From contig JANXWW010000168.1 in NCBI GenBank assembly GCA_025350945.1, forward strand, positions 1-10,259: a stretch of DNA of 10,259 nt, read 5' to 3'. The translations under genes were made by a program, and so were the position numbers. Below, in pieces: positions 1 to 7,627 of the stretch; the stretch's first letter is position 1, and each line of letters opens with the position of its first letter. The notes beneath the pieces are model-generated. The model worked only from the letters and a program-made list of their open reading frames with translations, ran no database searches and had not been told where the DNA came from. Source of the stretch: Burkholderiales bacterium (GTDB lineage Bacteria > Pseudomonadota > Gammaproteobacteria > Burkholderiales > Usitatibacteraceae).

Positions 1-609
1 ACCGACTCAAGCTTTGAAGTTGTGGCCAGCGTTGGCACCGGCAATGAAGGCCTGGCCATGCTGGCCGTGAAGAAGCCGGACGTGGTGCTGGTAGATCTGG
101 GCTTGCCCGATATTTCCGGCATTGAAATCATACGCCGCGCCACCGCCACCCTGCCCGATTGCGAGTGCATGGTGGTCACGGTGTTCGGTGATGAGGAGCA
201 TGTGCTGGCATCGATCGAGGCGGGTGCCTCGGGATATTTACTGAAAGATGCATCGGAGCAGAATTTCTTGTCAGGCATTCGCGAGCTGATTGCGGGCGGC
301 TCGCCGATCAGCCCCATTATCGCGCGACGCCTGCTGAAGCGGTTTCAGCCCGAGGCGATTATCGATCCGCTGCCCAGCGAGGTTTTATCTGGAACGATGC
401 CCGATGAAGTTGCGATATCAGCACGCGAACGGGAAATTCTGATGTTGGCTTCCAAAGGCTATAACTATCCGGAGATGGGTAAACTGATGGGAATTTCGCC
501 GCACACGGTTACCAGTCATGTTAAAAAAATATATCGCAAGCTCGCCGTTCACTCTCGCGGCGAGGCTGTTTTTGAAGCGAATCGGATGGGCATTATTCGC
601 ACTTTATAA
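1..609 (+). CDS. NarL/FixJ-family response regulator (5'-truncated by window edge)
   Basis: DNA-binding response regulator that would be phosphorylated by the histidine kinase encoded just downstream. The reading frame is open to base 1 and already codes for receiver-domain sequence there (FEVVASVGTGNEG), so the true start lies outside the window; the GTG at 22 is internal. Within the visible 202 residues, the receiver shows the phospho-acceptor Asp at residue 32 (VDLGLPD), the conserved Thr at 60 (MVVT) and Lys at 82 (LLKD). A LuxR-type helix-turn-helix follows at about 137-197, with the usual SxREREIL start and the TVTSHVKKIYRKL recognition helix. About 20-30 N-terminal residues, including the acidic pair, are missing. 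The family assignment is firm. The target genes are unknown; the neighbouring phosphatases are an obvious candidate but only by position. Confidence 0.93.
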   Translation, partial: TDSSFEVVASVGTGNEGLAMLAVKKPDVVLVDLGLPDISGIEIIRRATATLPDCECMVVTVFGDEEHVLASIEAGASGYLLKDASEQNFLSGIRELIAGGSPISPIIARRLLKRFQPEAIIDPLPSEVLSGTMPDEVAISAREREILMLASKGYNYPEMGKLMGISPHTVTSHVKKIYRKLAVHSRGEAVFEANRMGIIRTL

Positions 610-689
610 TTTGGCCTCGTGCTCAACCGCGTGACCACGGGCACAACAATACGTGCAACAACAGATGCAATACCGAGTACGACTGTCGC

Positions 690-2615
690 GTGAATAACAA
701 CAATCAAAATCGGCTACCCGCAGCAATATTCGTGTCGCAGTTTGTAACCCGGATGTGTATCAGGACGTTCGCGCTGATTTTTATTTTTGTCGCGGGCGCA
801 CATGCGCAAGTCGATGCCGACAAATTACCCGCTGTCATGCAAATCACCCAGGCCGAATTTCTGCAGGTGCCCGATCTGACACCGCAGAGCCTGCCCACCA
901 CATCTTGGCAGATGGTAAATTTGCCCGATAGCTGGGCAAAACAGGGGCGGTCGCGGGATGTGATCGGCTGGTATCGCCTGACGGTTAATGTTGACGCTGA
1001 TATCGCCACTTCACAGGTACCGATGTCGCTTTACGTGCCACGCGCCGCCAATAATATTGCGATATATCTGAACGGTGTTTTGTTGGGTGTGAGCGGCGAT
1101 ATAGAGCGAATGGAAACGAGCTGGAATATTGCGCAATATTTCGTCGTACCACTTGGATTACTGCACGCCGGACGTAATGAAATTTTGGTGCGCCTGCATC
1201 CGATAGGCTTTGGTCGCGCTGGTTTATCTGCGGTTTATATCGGCGATGACACACCGATTCGCCACCTTTGGGAACGACGATATTTCATGCAGAACACCAT
1301 GCCCAAATTTATTACTGTGTTCGTATTTTTGTCAGGATTATTGGCAGTGTGGATTTGGGCAAAACGCCGCGCTGAGGCCATGTTTGGTCTGTATGCATTA
1401 ATGTGTCTTGTCGCTGTCATCCGCACGGCTCACTATTTTATTCGCGATTACTCATCGCCGGTGGCCAACCTGGCGGTACCAGCGCTGGGCATCATGACCG
1501 CGTTGCAGTTAAGCTTTGCGCTCCGCTTTGCCAACGATACATCGCCCCGATTTGAGCGCGCGGTGTGGATATTTATAATCGCCACCACCGCCGCACTTTT
1601 TCTCGTCCCTGATGAATGGGGCAAGCCAGCCACTGATTGGTACAACTATTCTTTGGGCGTAATTGGCATCGCCATTTTGTGGGTGCTGGTGCGTAAGCTC
1701 AGTCGAAATTTTTCCATCGAAAATCTGCTGATGTTATTCGCATTGGTCGCCAACGCTGCATTCGGCATACACGATCTATTCAACTATATTGGGCTGTTAG
1801 GTTTTGACCGACTCTATTTGCTGCCAATGGGTCTGCCGCTGTTTGTGGCTGCTGTCGCCGCGCTGCTCGTGTCCAGATTTGTCGGGACGCTCAACAATTA
1901 CGAAACCCTCAACACGCAACTTGCAGATCGCGTGCATGAACGCGAGCAACAACTTGCCGCAAGCTTTGAACAAGTGCGCAGACTCGACCAGCAGCGCGCC
2001 ACCGCAGAAGAGCGCCAGCGGCTCATGCGGGACATGCACGACGGCATCGGTTCACACCTCATGTCCACGCTCGCGCTCGCCCGTATGGGCACACTGACGA
2101 GCAAGGAGATGTCGGAAGTGCTGACTGACTGCATCGATGAGCTTAAAATCACCATCGATTCGCTGGAGCCAGTCGAAAGTGATCTCTTGGTGGTGCTCGG
2201 TAATCTGCGTTATCGACTGGGACCGCGCCTGAATGCGGCGGGCATCGCGCTTGAATGGGCGGTGAAGGATTTACCGCCGCTTGCGTATCTGGACGCCGAA
2301 AATGTGCGCAGCGTGCTGCGCATTGTGCAAGAGGCGTTTACCAATACACTCAAGCACGCAAATGCAAAAAAAATTACGCTTTCAACGAGCGTGGATTACG
2401 CTAACAATCGCGTATTAGTCAGTGTCGCGGATGACGGATTAGGATTGGCAGAATCACACGCTAACGGCCGCGGCATCGAAAACATGAAAAGCCGCGCAGC
2501 CACATTGGGCGGCAAGCTGGAAATCGTGCAGATCGCAGGTGGTGGCACCTGTCTGAATCTTTATTTACCGATAAATCAAATAGAAAAAATAGGCGTGGCG
2601 ACAATGCCGAAATAG
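690..2615 (+). CDS. NarX/DegS-type sensor histidine kinase with jelly-roll and 7TM (7TMR-DISM-like) sensor
   Basis: Membrane sensor kinase, presumed partner of the upstream regulator (80-base gap). In order: a hydrophobic export signal; a periplasmic beta-rich domain at about 45-195 resembling the galactose-binding-like or 7TMR-DISM extracellular fold (GWYRLTV, IYLNGVLLG, GRNEILVRLHPIG); about seven hydrophobic segments from roughly 205 to 398; a coiled coil at about 400-440; a HisKA_3 dimerisation box with phospho-acceptor His450 (MRDMHDGIGSHL); and a HATPase_c domain with N-box E548/N552 (QEAFTNTLKHA), DDGLGL at 581-586 and a GRGIENMKSRA G2 box. The GTG at 690 gives 641 residues. An ATG at 753 (residue 22) would start a more classical signal peptide ending AHA|Q, and neither start has a strong Shine-Dalgarno. 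The ligand is unknown; the fold suggests a carbohydrate or other small periplasmic molecule, which is inference. Confidence 0.92.
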   Translation: MNNNNQNRLPAAIFVSQFVTRMCIRTFALIFIFVAGAHAQVDADKLPAVMQITQAEFLQVPDLTPQSLPTTSWQMVNLPDSWAKQGRSRDVIGWYRLTVNVDADIATSQVPMSLYVPRAANNIAIYLNGVLLGVSGDIERMETSWNIAQYFVVPLGLLHAGRNEILVRLHPIGFGRAGLSAVYIGDDTPIRHLWERRYFMQNTMPKFITVFVFLSGLLAVWIWAKRRAEAMFGLYALMCLVAVIRTAHYFIRDYSSPVANLAVPALGIMTALQLSFALRFANDTSPRFERAVWIFIIATTAALFLVPDEWGKPATDWYNYSLGVIGIAILWVLVRKLSRNFSIENLLMLFALVANAAFGIHDLFNYIGLLGFDRLYLLPMGLPLFVAAVAALLVSRFVGTLNNYETLNTQLADRVHEREQQLAASFEQVRRLDQQRATAEERQRLMRDMHDGIGSHLMSTLALARMGTLTSKEMSEVLTDCIDELKITIDSLEPVESDLLVVLGNLRYRLGPRLNAAGIALEWAVKDLPPLAYLDAENVRSVLRIVQEAFTNTLKHANAKKITLSTSVDYANNRVLVSVADDGLGLAESHANGRGIENMKSRAATLGGKLEIVQIAGGGTCLNLYLPINQIEKIGVATMPK

Positions 2616-2682
2616 GTCACGTAGTGGCAGTTAGGAAAAGAAGTACGGCAAAAAGTGAGCCGTCACGCAACCGAAATATTAT

Positions 2683-2714
2683 CTGTGCATGATTGTAAGC
2701 CTTAAGTTTAGATT
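2683..2714 (+). promoter_or_regulatory. Possible degenerate Pho box plus -10 upstream of the first phosphatase
   Basis: The 119-base gap between the kinase and the first phosphatase contains CTGTGCATGATTGTAAGC (2683-2700), two CTGT/TTGT half-sites 10 bases apart, followed after 8 bases by a weak -10 (TAGATT, 2709-2714). The E. coli Pho box has CTGTCAT-type repeats 11 bases apart, about 10 bases before the -10. The layout is similar but the match is poor and the half-site pitch is off by one, so this is only a candidate. Confidence 0.22.
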
Positions 2715-2734
2715 TCCTTTTCATAAGGTTGCAC

Positions 2735-4210
2735 ATGATTAATGCTAATAAAATATTTTTGTCAAAAAGTGTCATCGCATTATCACTGGCACTGGTAATC
2801 ACTGTTGCAGGCTGCAACAATTCCTCCAGTTCTGACACGGAAACGCCCGCCACTGTCGTTCCACCCAAAAACGTCATTTTTTTTCTGGGTGACGGTATGG
2901 GAATGACCACCATGACAGCCGCACGGATTTACAAGGTTGGTGAAGATGGCTCGCTGACCATAGACACCCTGCCTGAAAGTGGCTTCGTCAAAACATTTTC
3001 CAACGACGCTCAAGTCACTGACAGCGCGCCCTCCATGTCGTCGTATATGACCGGCGTGAAGATGAATAACGAGGTTGTATCAATGTCCAGCGATACGAAA
3101 GCATTCACCGTATCGAATAACGTCATCACCAATTACGTCAGCAACGGCGAGACAACATGCCCGGCAACGGGCAACGGCACACCAGTAACAACCGCGCTTG
3201 AGCTTGCCAAGGCAGCGGGATTTGCCACGGGCGTCGTTTCCACGGCGCGACTCACACATGCCACGCCTGCCGCAACCTACTCACATATTTGCCATCGCGA
3301 TGGCGAATATGAGATTGCGCGTCAGGCTGTGCCGGGGGGAGCAGGATTTAACAGCAAGCTGGGCGATGGCGTAGATGTGATGCTGGGCGGCATCAGCACC
3401 TACTGGCGTCCGGTTGGCGCGGTACAAACCGGACGCGGCCGCATTGACGGGCGCGACCTCACGGTGGAAATGAAAGCAAAGGGCTACAACTACGTTACCA
3501 ATAAAACCGAGTTTGATGCCGCACCTGTCGCTGCAGGTTCCAAACTTTTTGGCTTGTTTGACTTCGCGGTCGCACAGGGACATATGTCGTATGAACTTGA
3601 TCGCGATCCATCAAAAGAACCCAGCATTGCTGAAATGACAGCGAAAGCCATTGATGTACTGTCAAAAAACAAAAAAGGTTATTTCTTGATGGTCGAGGCG
3701 GGCCGCATTGATCATGCCCTGCACGCCACGAATGCCAAACGCGCATTGGCTGATGTGGTGGCGCTGGACGAGGCAGTCAAACTGGCAATCAGCAAAGTCG
3801 ATCTGACCAATACGCTGATCATCGTGACTGCCGACCATGATCACACCATGATTTTAAATGGATACGCACAACGTACCGGCCCGACCACCGTAACAAATGC
3901 GGGCGTGCTCGGCATGGTTAAAGATCCTGCGGACGGCACTATGACAAAAGATATTCAAGGTCTGGGATACAGCATTCTCGGCTTTGGCAACGGTGAAAAT
4001 CGTCCGCTTACGCGCACGGCGCTGACCGAATTTCAAACATCTGCCAACGACTATAAACAGGAAGCGGCCGTGCCGACACCTGCGGGCAGCGAAACGCATG
4101 GCGGGGCTGACGTATTTATTGGCGCGATTGGCAAAGGCGCTGAGGCTGTGGCGGGTGTTATGGACAACACGGCCGTGTTTGCAATTATTAAAAACGCACT
4201 CGGTCTCTAA
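2735..4210 (+). CDS. Alkaline phosphatase (PhoA superfamily), predicted lipoprotein
   Basis: Periplasmic or outer-membrane-anchored phosphomonoesterase that releases inorganic phosphate from organic phosphates. The start is the ATG at 2735 with AAGG 6 bases upstream, giving 491 residues; a TTG at 2729 is less likely. A signal sequence ends in a lipobox (VAGC, Cys27), then a short Ser-rich linker. Active-site elements map onto E. coli PhoA: D53 (FFLGDGMG), nucleophile S97 (TDSAPS), T177 and R188 (HATPAA...CHR), E321/D326/H330 (EAGRIDHALH), D367/H368 with H370 (TADHDH) and H455 (ETHGG). His replaces the PhoA Asp153 (H175) and Lys328 (H327), as in mammalian-type enzymes. Cys residues are few. 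The next gene is a paralogue. A family of periplasmic phosphatases is certain; the exact substrate range (monoester or diester) is not visible. Confidence 0.95.
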   Translation: MINANKIFLSKSVIALSLALVITVAGCNNSSSSDTETPATVVPPKNVIFFLGDGMGMTTMTAARIYKVGEDGSLTIDTLPESGFVKTFSNDAQVTDSAPSMSSYMTGVKMNNEVVSMSSDTKAFTVSNNVITNYVSNGETTCPATGNGTPVTTALELAKAAGFATGVVSTARLTHATPAATYSHICHRDGEYEIARQAVPGGAGFNSKLGDGVDVMLGGISTYWRPVGAVQTGRGRIDGRDLTVEMKAKGYNYVTNKTEFDAAPVAAGSKLFGLFDFAVAQGHMSYELDRDPSKEPSIAEMTAKAIDVLSKNKKGYFLMVEAGRIDHALHATNAKRALADVVALDEAVKLAISKVDLTNTLIIVTADHDHTMILNGYAQRTGPTTVTNAGVLGMVKDPADGTMTKDIQGLGYSILGFGNGENRPLTRTALTEFQTSANDYKQEAAVPTPAGSETHGGADVFIGAIGKGAEAVAGVMDNTAVFAIIKNALGL

Positions 4211-4228
4211 CTTTTTTTGCAAAAAAAG
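4211..4228. repeat. Perfect 18-bp A/T palindrome between the two phosphatase genes
   Basis: CTTTTTTTGCAAAAAAAG is a perfect 18-base palindrome that starts immediately after the TAA of the first phosphatase. As RNA it could only form a weak A-U hairpin with no separate U-tract, so it is not a standard intrinsic terminator. It could be a protein site, a bent A-tract element or an mRNA-processing signal. No function can be assigned. Confidence 0.6.
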
Positions 4229-4269
4229 AATACCGAATGCGGAATCGTAAAAAATTAAAGGTGATAACC

Positions 4270-5742
4270 ATGAAGTTGAATTTTAAAAAGATAACGTTGG
4301 TATGCGCACTAATGTCGTCGACCGTGGCACTGAATGCCACAAACGTGAATGCGGCAGGCGAAGCTAAAAATATGATTTTCTTTTTGGGCGATGGCATGGG
4401 GCCGACAACCGTGACCGCTGCGCGCATCTATAAATACGGCGAGGCGGGCAAACTAACGATGGAGACATTGCCTCGTACCGCGCGGATCAAAACCTATTCA
4501 CTTGATGCGCAAACAACCGACAGTGCGCCTTCGATGGCAGCCTATATGACCGGTATTAAAACGCGAAACGAAGTGCTGGGAATGGATGGCAACACATTTG
4601 CCGCGCAATACGCGCCTGGCACAGATGCCAACGGCGTTTCTGCCGGCGTCAACAAGTGTCCTGCAACAGGCAATGGTTCACCAGCCGCCACAATCCTTGA
4701 ACTAGCCATCGCCAAGGGTAAAGCAACCGGTGTGGTCACCACCGCAAGGCTCACACACGCAACACCCGGGGCAACCTACGCGCATGTATGTCACCGCAAT
4801 GCAGAATATGAAATTGCACGTCAGGCCGTGCCTGGCGGCGAAGGCTATAACAGCAAGCTGGGCGCGGGTGTTGATGTGATGATGGGCGGTATCAGCTATT
4901 ACTGGACGCCGTTTCCTTCACCGATTGTGACCTCGAAACGCGGCCGCAATGACGGTCGTGACCTCACCAAAGAGATGCAGGCTAAAGGCTACACGTTCGT
5001 GAACGACAGAACTTCTTTGCTCGCCGCCTCAGCAAATGCAGGTACAAAGATTCTAGGCTTGTTTGATTTTGCCGCAACCCAAGGCCACATGTCCTACGAT
5101 CTTGATCGCGACGCCAGCAAAGAACCCAGTTTGGCTGAGATGACTTCGAAAGCCATCGATATTCTTTCCAAAAACACGAATGGTTACTTTTTAATGGTGG
5201 AAGGCGGCCGTATTGACCATGCGTTACATGAGACCAACGCTGGCCGTGCGCTTGCTGAAACGATTGCATTTGACGACGCCATTAAAGCAGCGCTAGGCAA
5301 AGTCGATCTTGCTAACACGCTGGTGATCGTGACCGCCGATCATGATCACACCCTTGCATTTAACGGCTACGCCAGCAAGGGCAATCCCATTCTCGGCAAG
5401 ACTGATAGCGTACAACGTCCAGGCGTGCCGACTCTCGCTGCCGACGGCAAACCTTACACCACGCTTGTATTTGGAAACGGTACAGGCAATGGCAATATTT
5501 CAACCAGCGGAGGCGGATCGACCCGCGGCGTAACACGTGACGATTTGACCAATATTGACACCACCAATAAAAATTATTATCAGCAATACGGCGTGCAGCT
5601 AGCGGGTTCGGGCGCGGGTGGCGAGACCCACGGCAGCGGAGACGTGATGTTGTTTGCCAATGGCGCAGGCCGTGCACCCTTTAAAGGAACGCTTGATAAC
5701 ACCAAAGTGTTTGAGCTTCTCAAAACTGCCTTCGGATTTTAG
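4270..5742 (+). CDS. Alkaline phosphatase (PhoA superfamily), secreted paralogue
   Basis: Second phosphatase, a tandem paralogue of the preceding gene (roughly 60% identical by eye over the first 80 catalytic-domain residues), 59 bases after it. The start is the ATG at 4270, preceded by AAAGGTG with 6 bases of spacing, giving 490 residues; an in-frame ATG at 4237 would add 11 residues and has no comparable ribosome site. A cleavable signal peptide (KK, hydrophobic stretch, VNA|AGE near residue 28) has no lipobox Cys, so the protein should be free in the periplasm. Catalytic residues: D41 (GDGMG), S85 (TDSAPS), T165/R176 (HATPGA...CHR), E311/D316/H320 (EGGRIDHALH), D357/H358/H360 and H454 (GETHGSG). 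The mammalian-type His pair (H163, H317) is also present. A Gly/Ser/Asn-rich insertion near residues 400-418 (GNGTGNGNI, SGGGS) is absent from the first copy. Confidence 0.95.
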   Translation: MKLNFKKITLVCALMSSTVALNATNVNAAGEAKNMIFFLGDGMGPTTVTAARIYKYGEAGKLTMETLPRTARIKTYSLDAQTTDSAPSMAAYMTGIKTRNEVLGMDGNTFAAQYAPGTDANGVSAGVNKCPATGNGSPAATILELAIAKGKATGVVTTARLTHATPGATYAHVCHRNAEYEIARQAVPGGEGYNSKLGAGVDVMMGGISYYWTPFPSPIVTSKRGRNDGRDLTKEMQAKGYTFVNDRTSLLAASANAGTKILGLFDFAATQGHMSYDLDRDASKEPSLAEMTSKAIDILSKNTNGYFLMVEGGRIDHALHETNAGRALAETIAFDDAIKAALGKVDLANTLVIVTADHDHTLAFNGYASKGNPILGKTDSVQRPGVPTLAADGKPYTTLVFGNGTGNGNISTSGGGSTRGVTRDDLTNIDTTNKNYYQQYGVQLAGSGAGGETHGSGDVMLFANGAGRAPFKGTLDNTKVFELLKTAFGF

Positions 5743-5748
5743 AAATAC

Positions 5749-6435
5749 ATGATCACAAAAAATATCCTCGCACCACTCATTGCGTTGTGCGCATTCTTGG
5801 CGATGTCGTTTGCAGGTCATGCACAGGATGTAAATCTCGTCCTGACGCACACCATGAAATCAGTCGGACTTGATGGTATTACACGCACGGCCGAATTTAG
5901 TGAACGCGTGATTCGGCGAAAAAACCAGATTTGGACCGAGCGCATCATCCCCACCTCGGTCATTAGCGCTCTGGATACGAACAAGGAGAGCAAGGAATTC
6001 GATACCTCGCGTGCATCGCGCTGGATCGTACGCCGCGAAGATATGAAACCGGAATTAATGTTGGTGAATGCACGCGCGAAATTAGTCGTGCCGATTGACA
6101 AACCTGACTACGATAACGTTGGTTTTGATGGTTCGTGGGATTCGGCTTATTATTTGTTTGACCCTAAATCCTTGCAGCGGATGCGTATCATCGGGCCGAA
6201 ACAAGCTGACGGTGCGCAGTGGTACGAGAGCAAACGTGGCAGTGGTGCATCCCAAACCACTACGAAAGTGCTCTGGGATGAGGCACTCATGTACCCACGC
6301 CAAATCGAATTAATTCGGGCAGATGGAACAGAACGAAAGAAAATGATGGCCACCAAAATCGCGGCACAAACCGTTCTGCCTTGGGATACTACAAAAAATT
6401 ACCAGCATAAAAATTACGCTGATTTTTTAGACTGA
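5749..6435 (+). CDS. Exported protein of unknown function, co-transcribed with phosphatase
   Basis: I do not recognise a family. The 228-residue product begins 6 bases after the second phosphatase stop, so co-transcription and perhaps translational coupling are likely; the Shine-Dalgarno is weak. It starts with a clear Sec signal peptide ending AGHA|QDV near residue 25. The mature part is basic and beta-rich in character, with charged blocks (FSERVIRRKN, RWIVRRED), aromatic patches (DSAYYLFDP) and no Cys, known catalytic motif or membrane segment. The alternating strands and size are reminiscent of LolA-like periplasmic lipid or lipoprotein carriers, but this is a weak impression. Position suggests an accessory to phosphatase function (folding, anchoring or substrate delivery), which is inference only. 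Confidence 0.85.
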   Translation: MITKNILAPLIALCAFLAMSFAGHAQDVNLVLTHTMKSVGLDGITRTAEFSERVIRRKNQIWTERIIPTSVISALDTNKESKEFDTSRASRWIVRREDMKPELMLVNARAKLVVPIDKPDYDNVGFDGSWDSAYYLFDPKSLQRMRIIGPKQADGAQWYESKRGSGASQTTTKVLWDEALMYPRQIELIRADGTERKKMMATKIAAQTVLPWDTTKNYQHKNYADFLD

Positions 6436-6486
6436 GCAACGCTTGCCGTCGTTTTGTCTACATCAGTTTGGTGCGCCATCAGCACA

Positions 6487-7572
6487 CTAGACCGCACGAA
6501 TAACACACGACAGGCATGGCCGGATGTCATTGCTGCTGACGTAATCAATTGGCAGGCGATCTTGAGATTTGACCTCACCTAGCAGGCGCACCACACGCGC
6601 CTGAAGCTCCGGCGGGAGCGGCACAAATCCGGTGCCGCGCACAATATCGTCACCTTTCAAAAATGCCCAGTAAAAAAATCTGAGTGTACGGCTGGCATCC
6701 GACGCAGCTTTCGGGCTGGCATCGATCAAAATATAAGTTGCATCCACCAGCGGCCATGCATCGGCGGCATTCACATCAATCAGGGATGCGCGAAGATCGC
6801 TGCGCAGCGCCGAACCGCGCACTGCGGCGGCAATACTACTTTCTGAAGCCGTCGCAAATTGTCCGGCCTTGTTTCGCAAACTAGCAGGCGTTAAGCCAAA
6901 TTTGGCAACGCGATCAAATGACACATAGCCAATCGCGCCCGCTGTGTCTTTCACCGTTTGTGCCAGCGCATCTGTGCCGTTCATCGCAACGATATTGCCG
7001 ACCCAATTCACTTTGCGGCCAGATTTGCCCGCCCAATCGGGAGCCGATGCGGCAAGGTAAGTCGTAAACGCCTCGGTTGTACCGGAAGAATCCTCGCGAA
7101 CCACCCGGGTTATTTTCAACGCCGGTAGCGAAAAGCCTTCGTTCAAGGCGGCAATTTTTGCATCGTTCCATAATTTAATTTTGTCGCTAAAAATATCGGC
7201 CAGCACCGCACCTGTCAGCTTGAGCGATTTACCGCCCAGGCCAGGCATGTTGATGACCGGTACGATGCCGCCCGCCACCGTCGGAAACTGAATCAGGTTT
7301 GATTTTTTTAGCTCCGGCTCACTCAGCGGAATATCGGTTGCGCCAAAATCCACTTCGCGCGCGCTCACAGTGCGAATTCCTTCCGTCGAGCCAGTTGGTG
7401 CGTACTTTACGGCGACACCTTTTTCTTTGGCGTAAGCCGACGCCCATGTCGAATAAATGATGGCGGGAAATGTGGCCCCTGAACCGCGAATTTCCTTTTG
7501 TGCAAACACATTGGAAGCAAACGATGCGGCTGCAAAAATGATCGCGACGCGCGCGATTTTATTCATATTCAT
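6487..7572 (-). CDS. pstS: PstS-type periplasmic phosphate-binding protein
   Basis: Substrate-binding protein of the high-affinity phosphate ABC transporter. The start is the ATG at 7572 with GAGGAG at 7579-7584 (6-base spacing), giving 361 residues; an upstream in-frame ATG at 7650 lacks this signal. The signal peptide ends VFA|QKE near residue 24. Phosphate-binding loops match E. coli PstS: GSGATFP (30-36), TGST (60-63), D80 in FGATD, and RxDSSGT (R159, D161, S162-T165), followed by GTDALAQTV and GAIGYVSF. The gene converges on the exported-protein gene across a 51-base gap and has no pstC, pstA, pstB or phoU next to it on the visible DNA, so it must use a transporter encoded elsewhere. The last residues (PCLSC) form an unusual Cys-bearing tail. 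Without a transporter gene, a role in sensing or storage binding remains possible. Confidence 0.93.
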   Translation of the reverse strand: MNMNKIARVAIIFAAASFASNVFAQKEIRGSGATFPAIIYSTWASAYAKEKGVAVKYAPTGSTEGIRTVSAREVDFGATDIPLSEPELKKSNLIQFPTVAGGIVPVINMPGLGGKSLKLTGAVLADIFSDKIKLWNDAKIAALNEGFSLPALKITRVVREDSSGTTEAFTTYLAASAPDWAGKSGRKVNWVGNIVAMNGTDALAQTVKDTAGAIGYVSFDRVAKFGLTPASLRNKAGQFATASESSIAAAVRGSALRSDLRASLIDVNAADAWPLVDATYILIDASPKAASDASRTLRFFYWAFLKGDDIVRGTGFVPLPPELQARVVRLLGEVKSQDRLPIDYVSSNDIRPCLSCVIRAV

Positions 7573-7578
7573 GACTGG

Positions 7579-7584
7579 CTCCTC
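7579..7584 (-). promoter_or_regulatory. Strong Shine-Dalgarno that sets the pstS start
   Basis: On the minus strand GAGGAG lies 6 bases before ATG 7572. This decides the start in favour of the 361-residue product with a clean signal peptide rather than the longer in-frame version from 7650. Confidence 0.85.
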
Positions 7585-7599
7585 AAAATATAATTTGAT

Positions 7600-7609
7600 A
7601 CGTGCACGT
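7600..7609. repeat. 10-bp palindrome ACGTGCACGT in the pstS leader
   Basis: A perfect palindrome 27 bases upstream of the pstS start codon, within the probable leader or promoter-proximal DNA. It could be a small operator, but a 10-mer palindrome can occur by chance. Confidence 0.35.
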
Positions 7610-7627
7610 GAATATCCGCACCATGCA

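Noticed and set aside
22..609. GTG at 22 as the start of the response regulator
   Set aside because: Receiver-domain sequence continues in frame to base 1, and starting at 22 would remove the first strand and acidic residues of the domain.
618..643. Hairpin in the gap between regulator and kinase
   Set aside because: Imperfect GTGC...GCAC pairing with bulges and no T-run; not convincing as a terminator or riboswitch, and the two genes are probably co-transcribed.
2645..2663. ACGGC / GCCGT hairpin as terminator of the kinase gene
   Set aside because: Only a 5-bp stem with a 9-base loop and no T-run after it.
3854..4222. 122-codon open frame on the minus strand
   Set aside because: It lies opposite the first phosphatase, whose catalytic motifs are complete; no signal, domain or ribosome site supports it.
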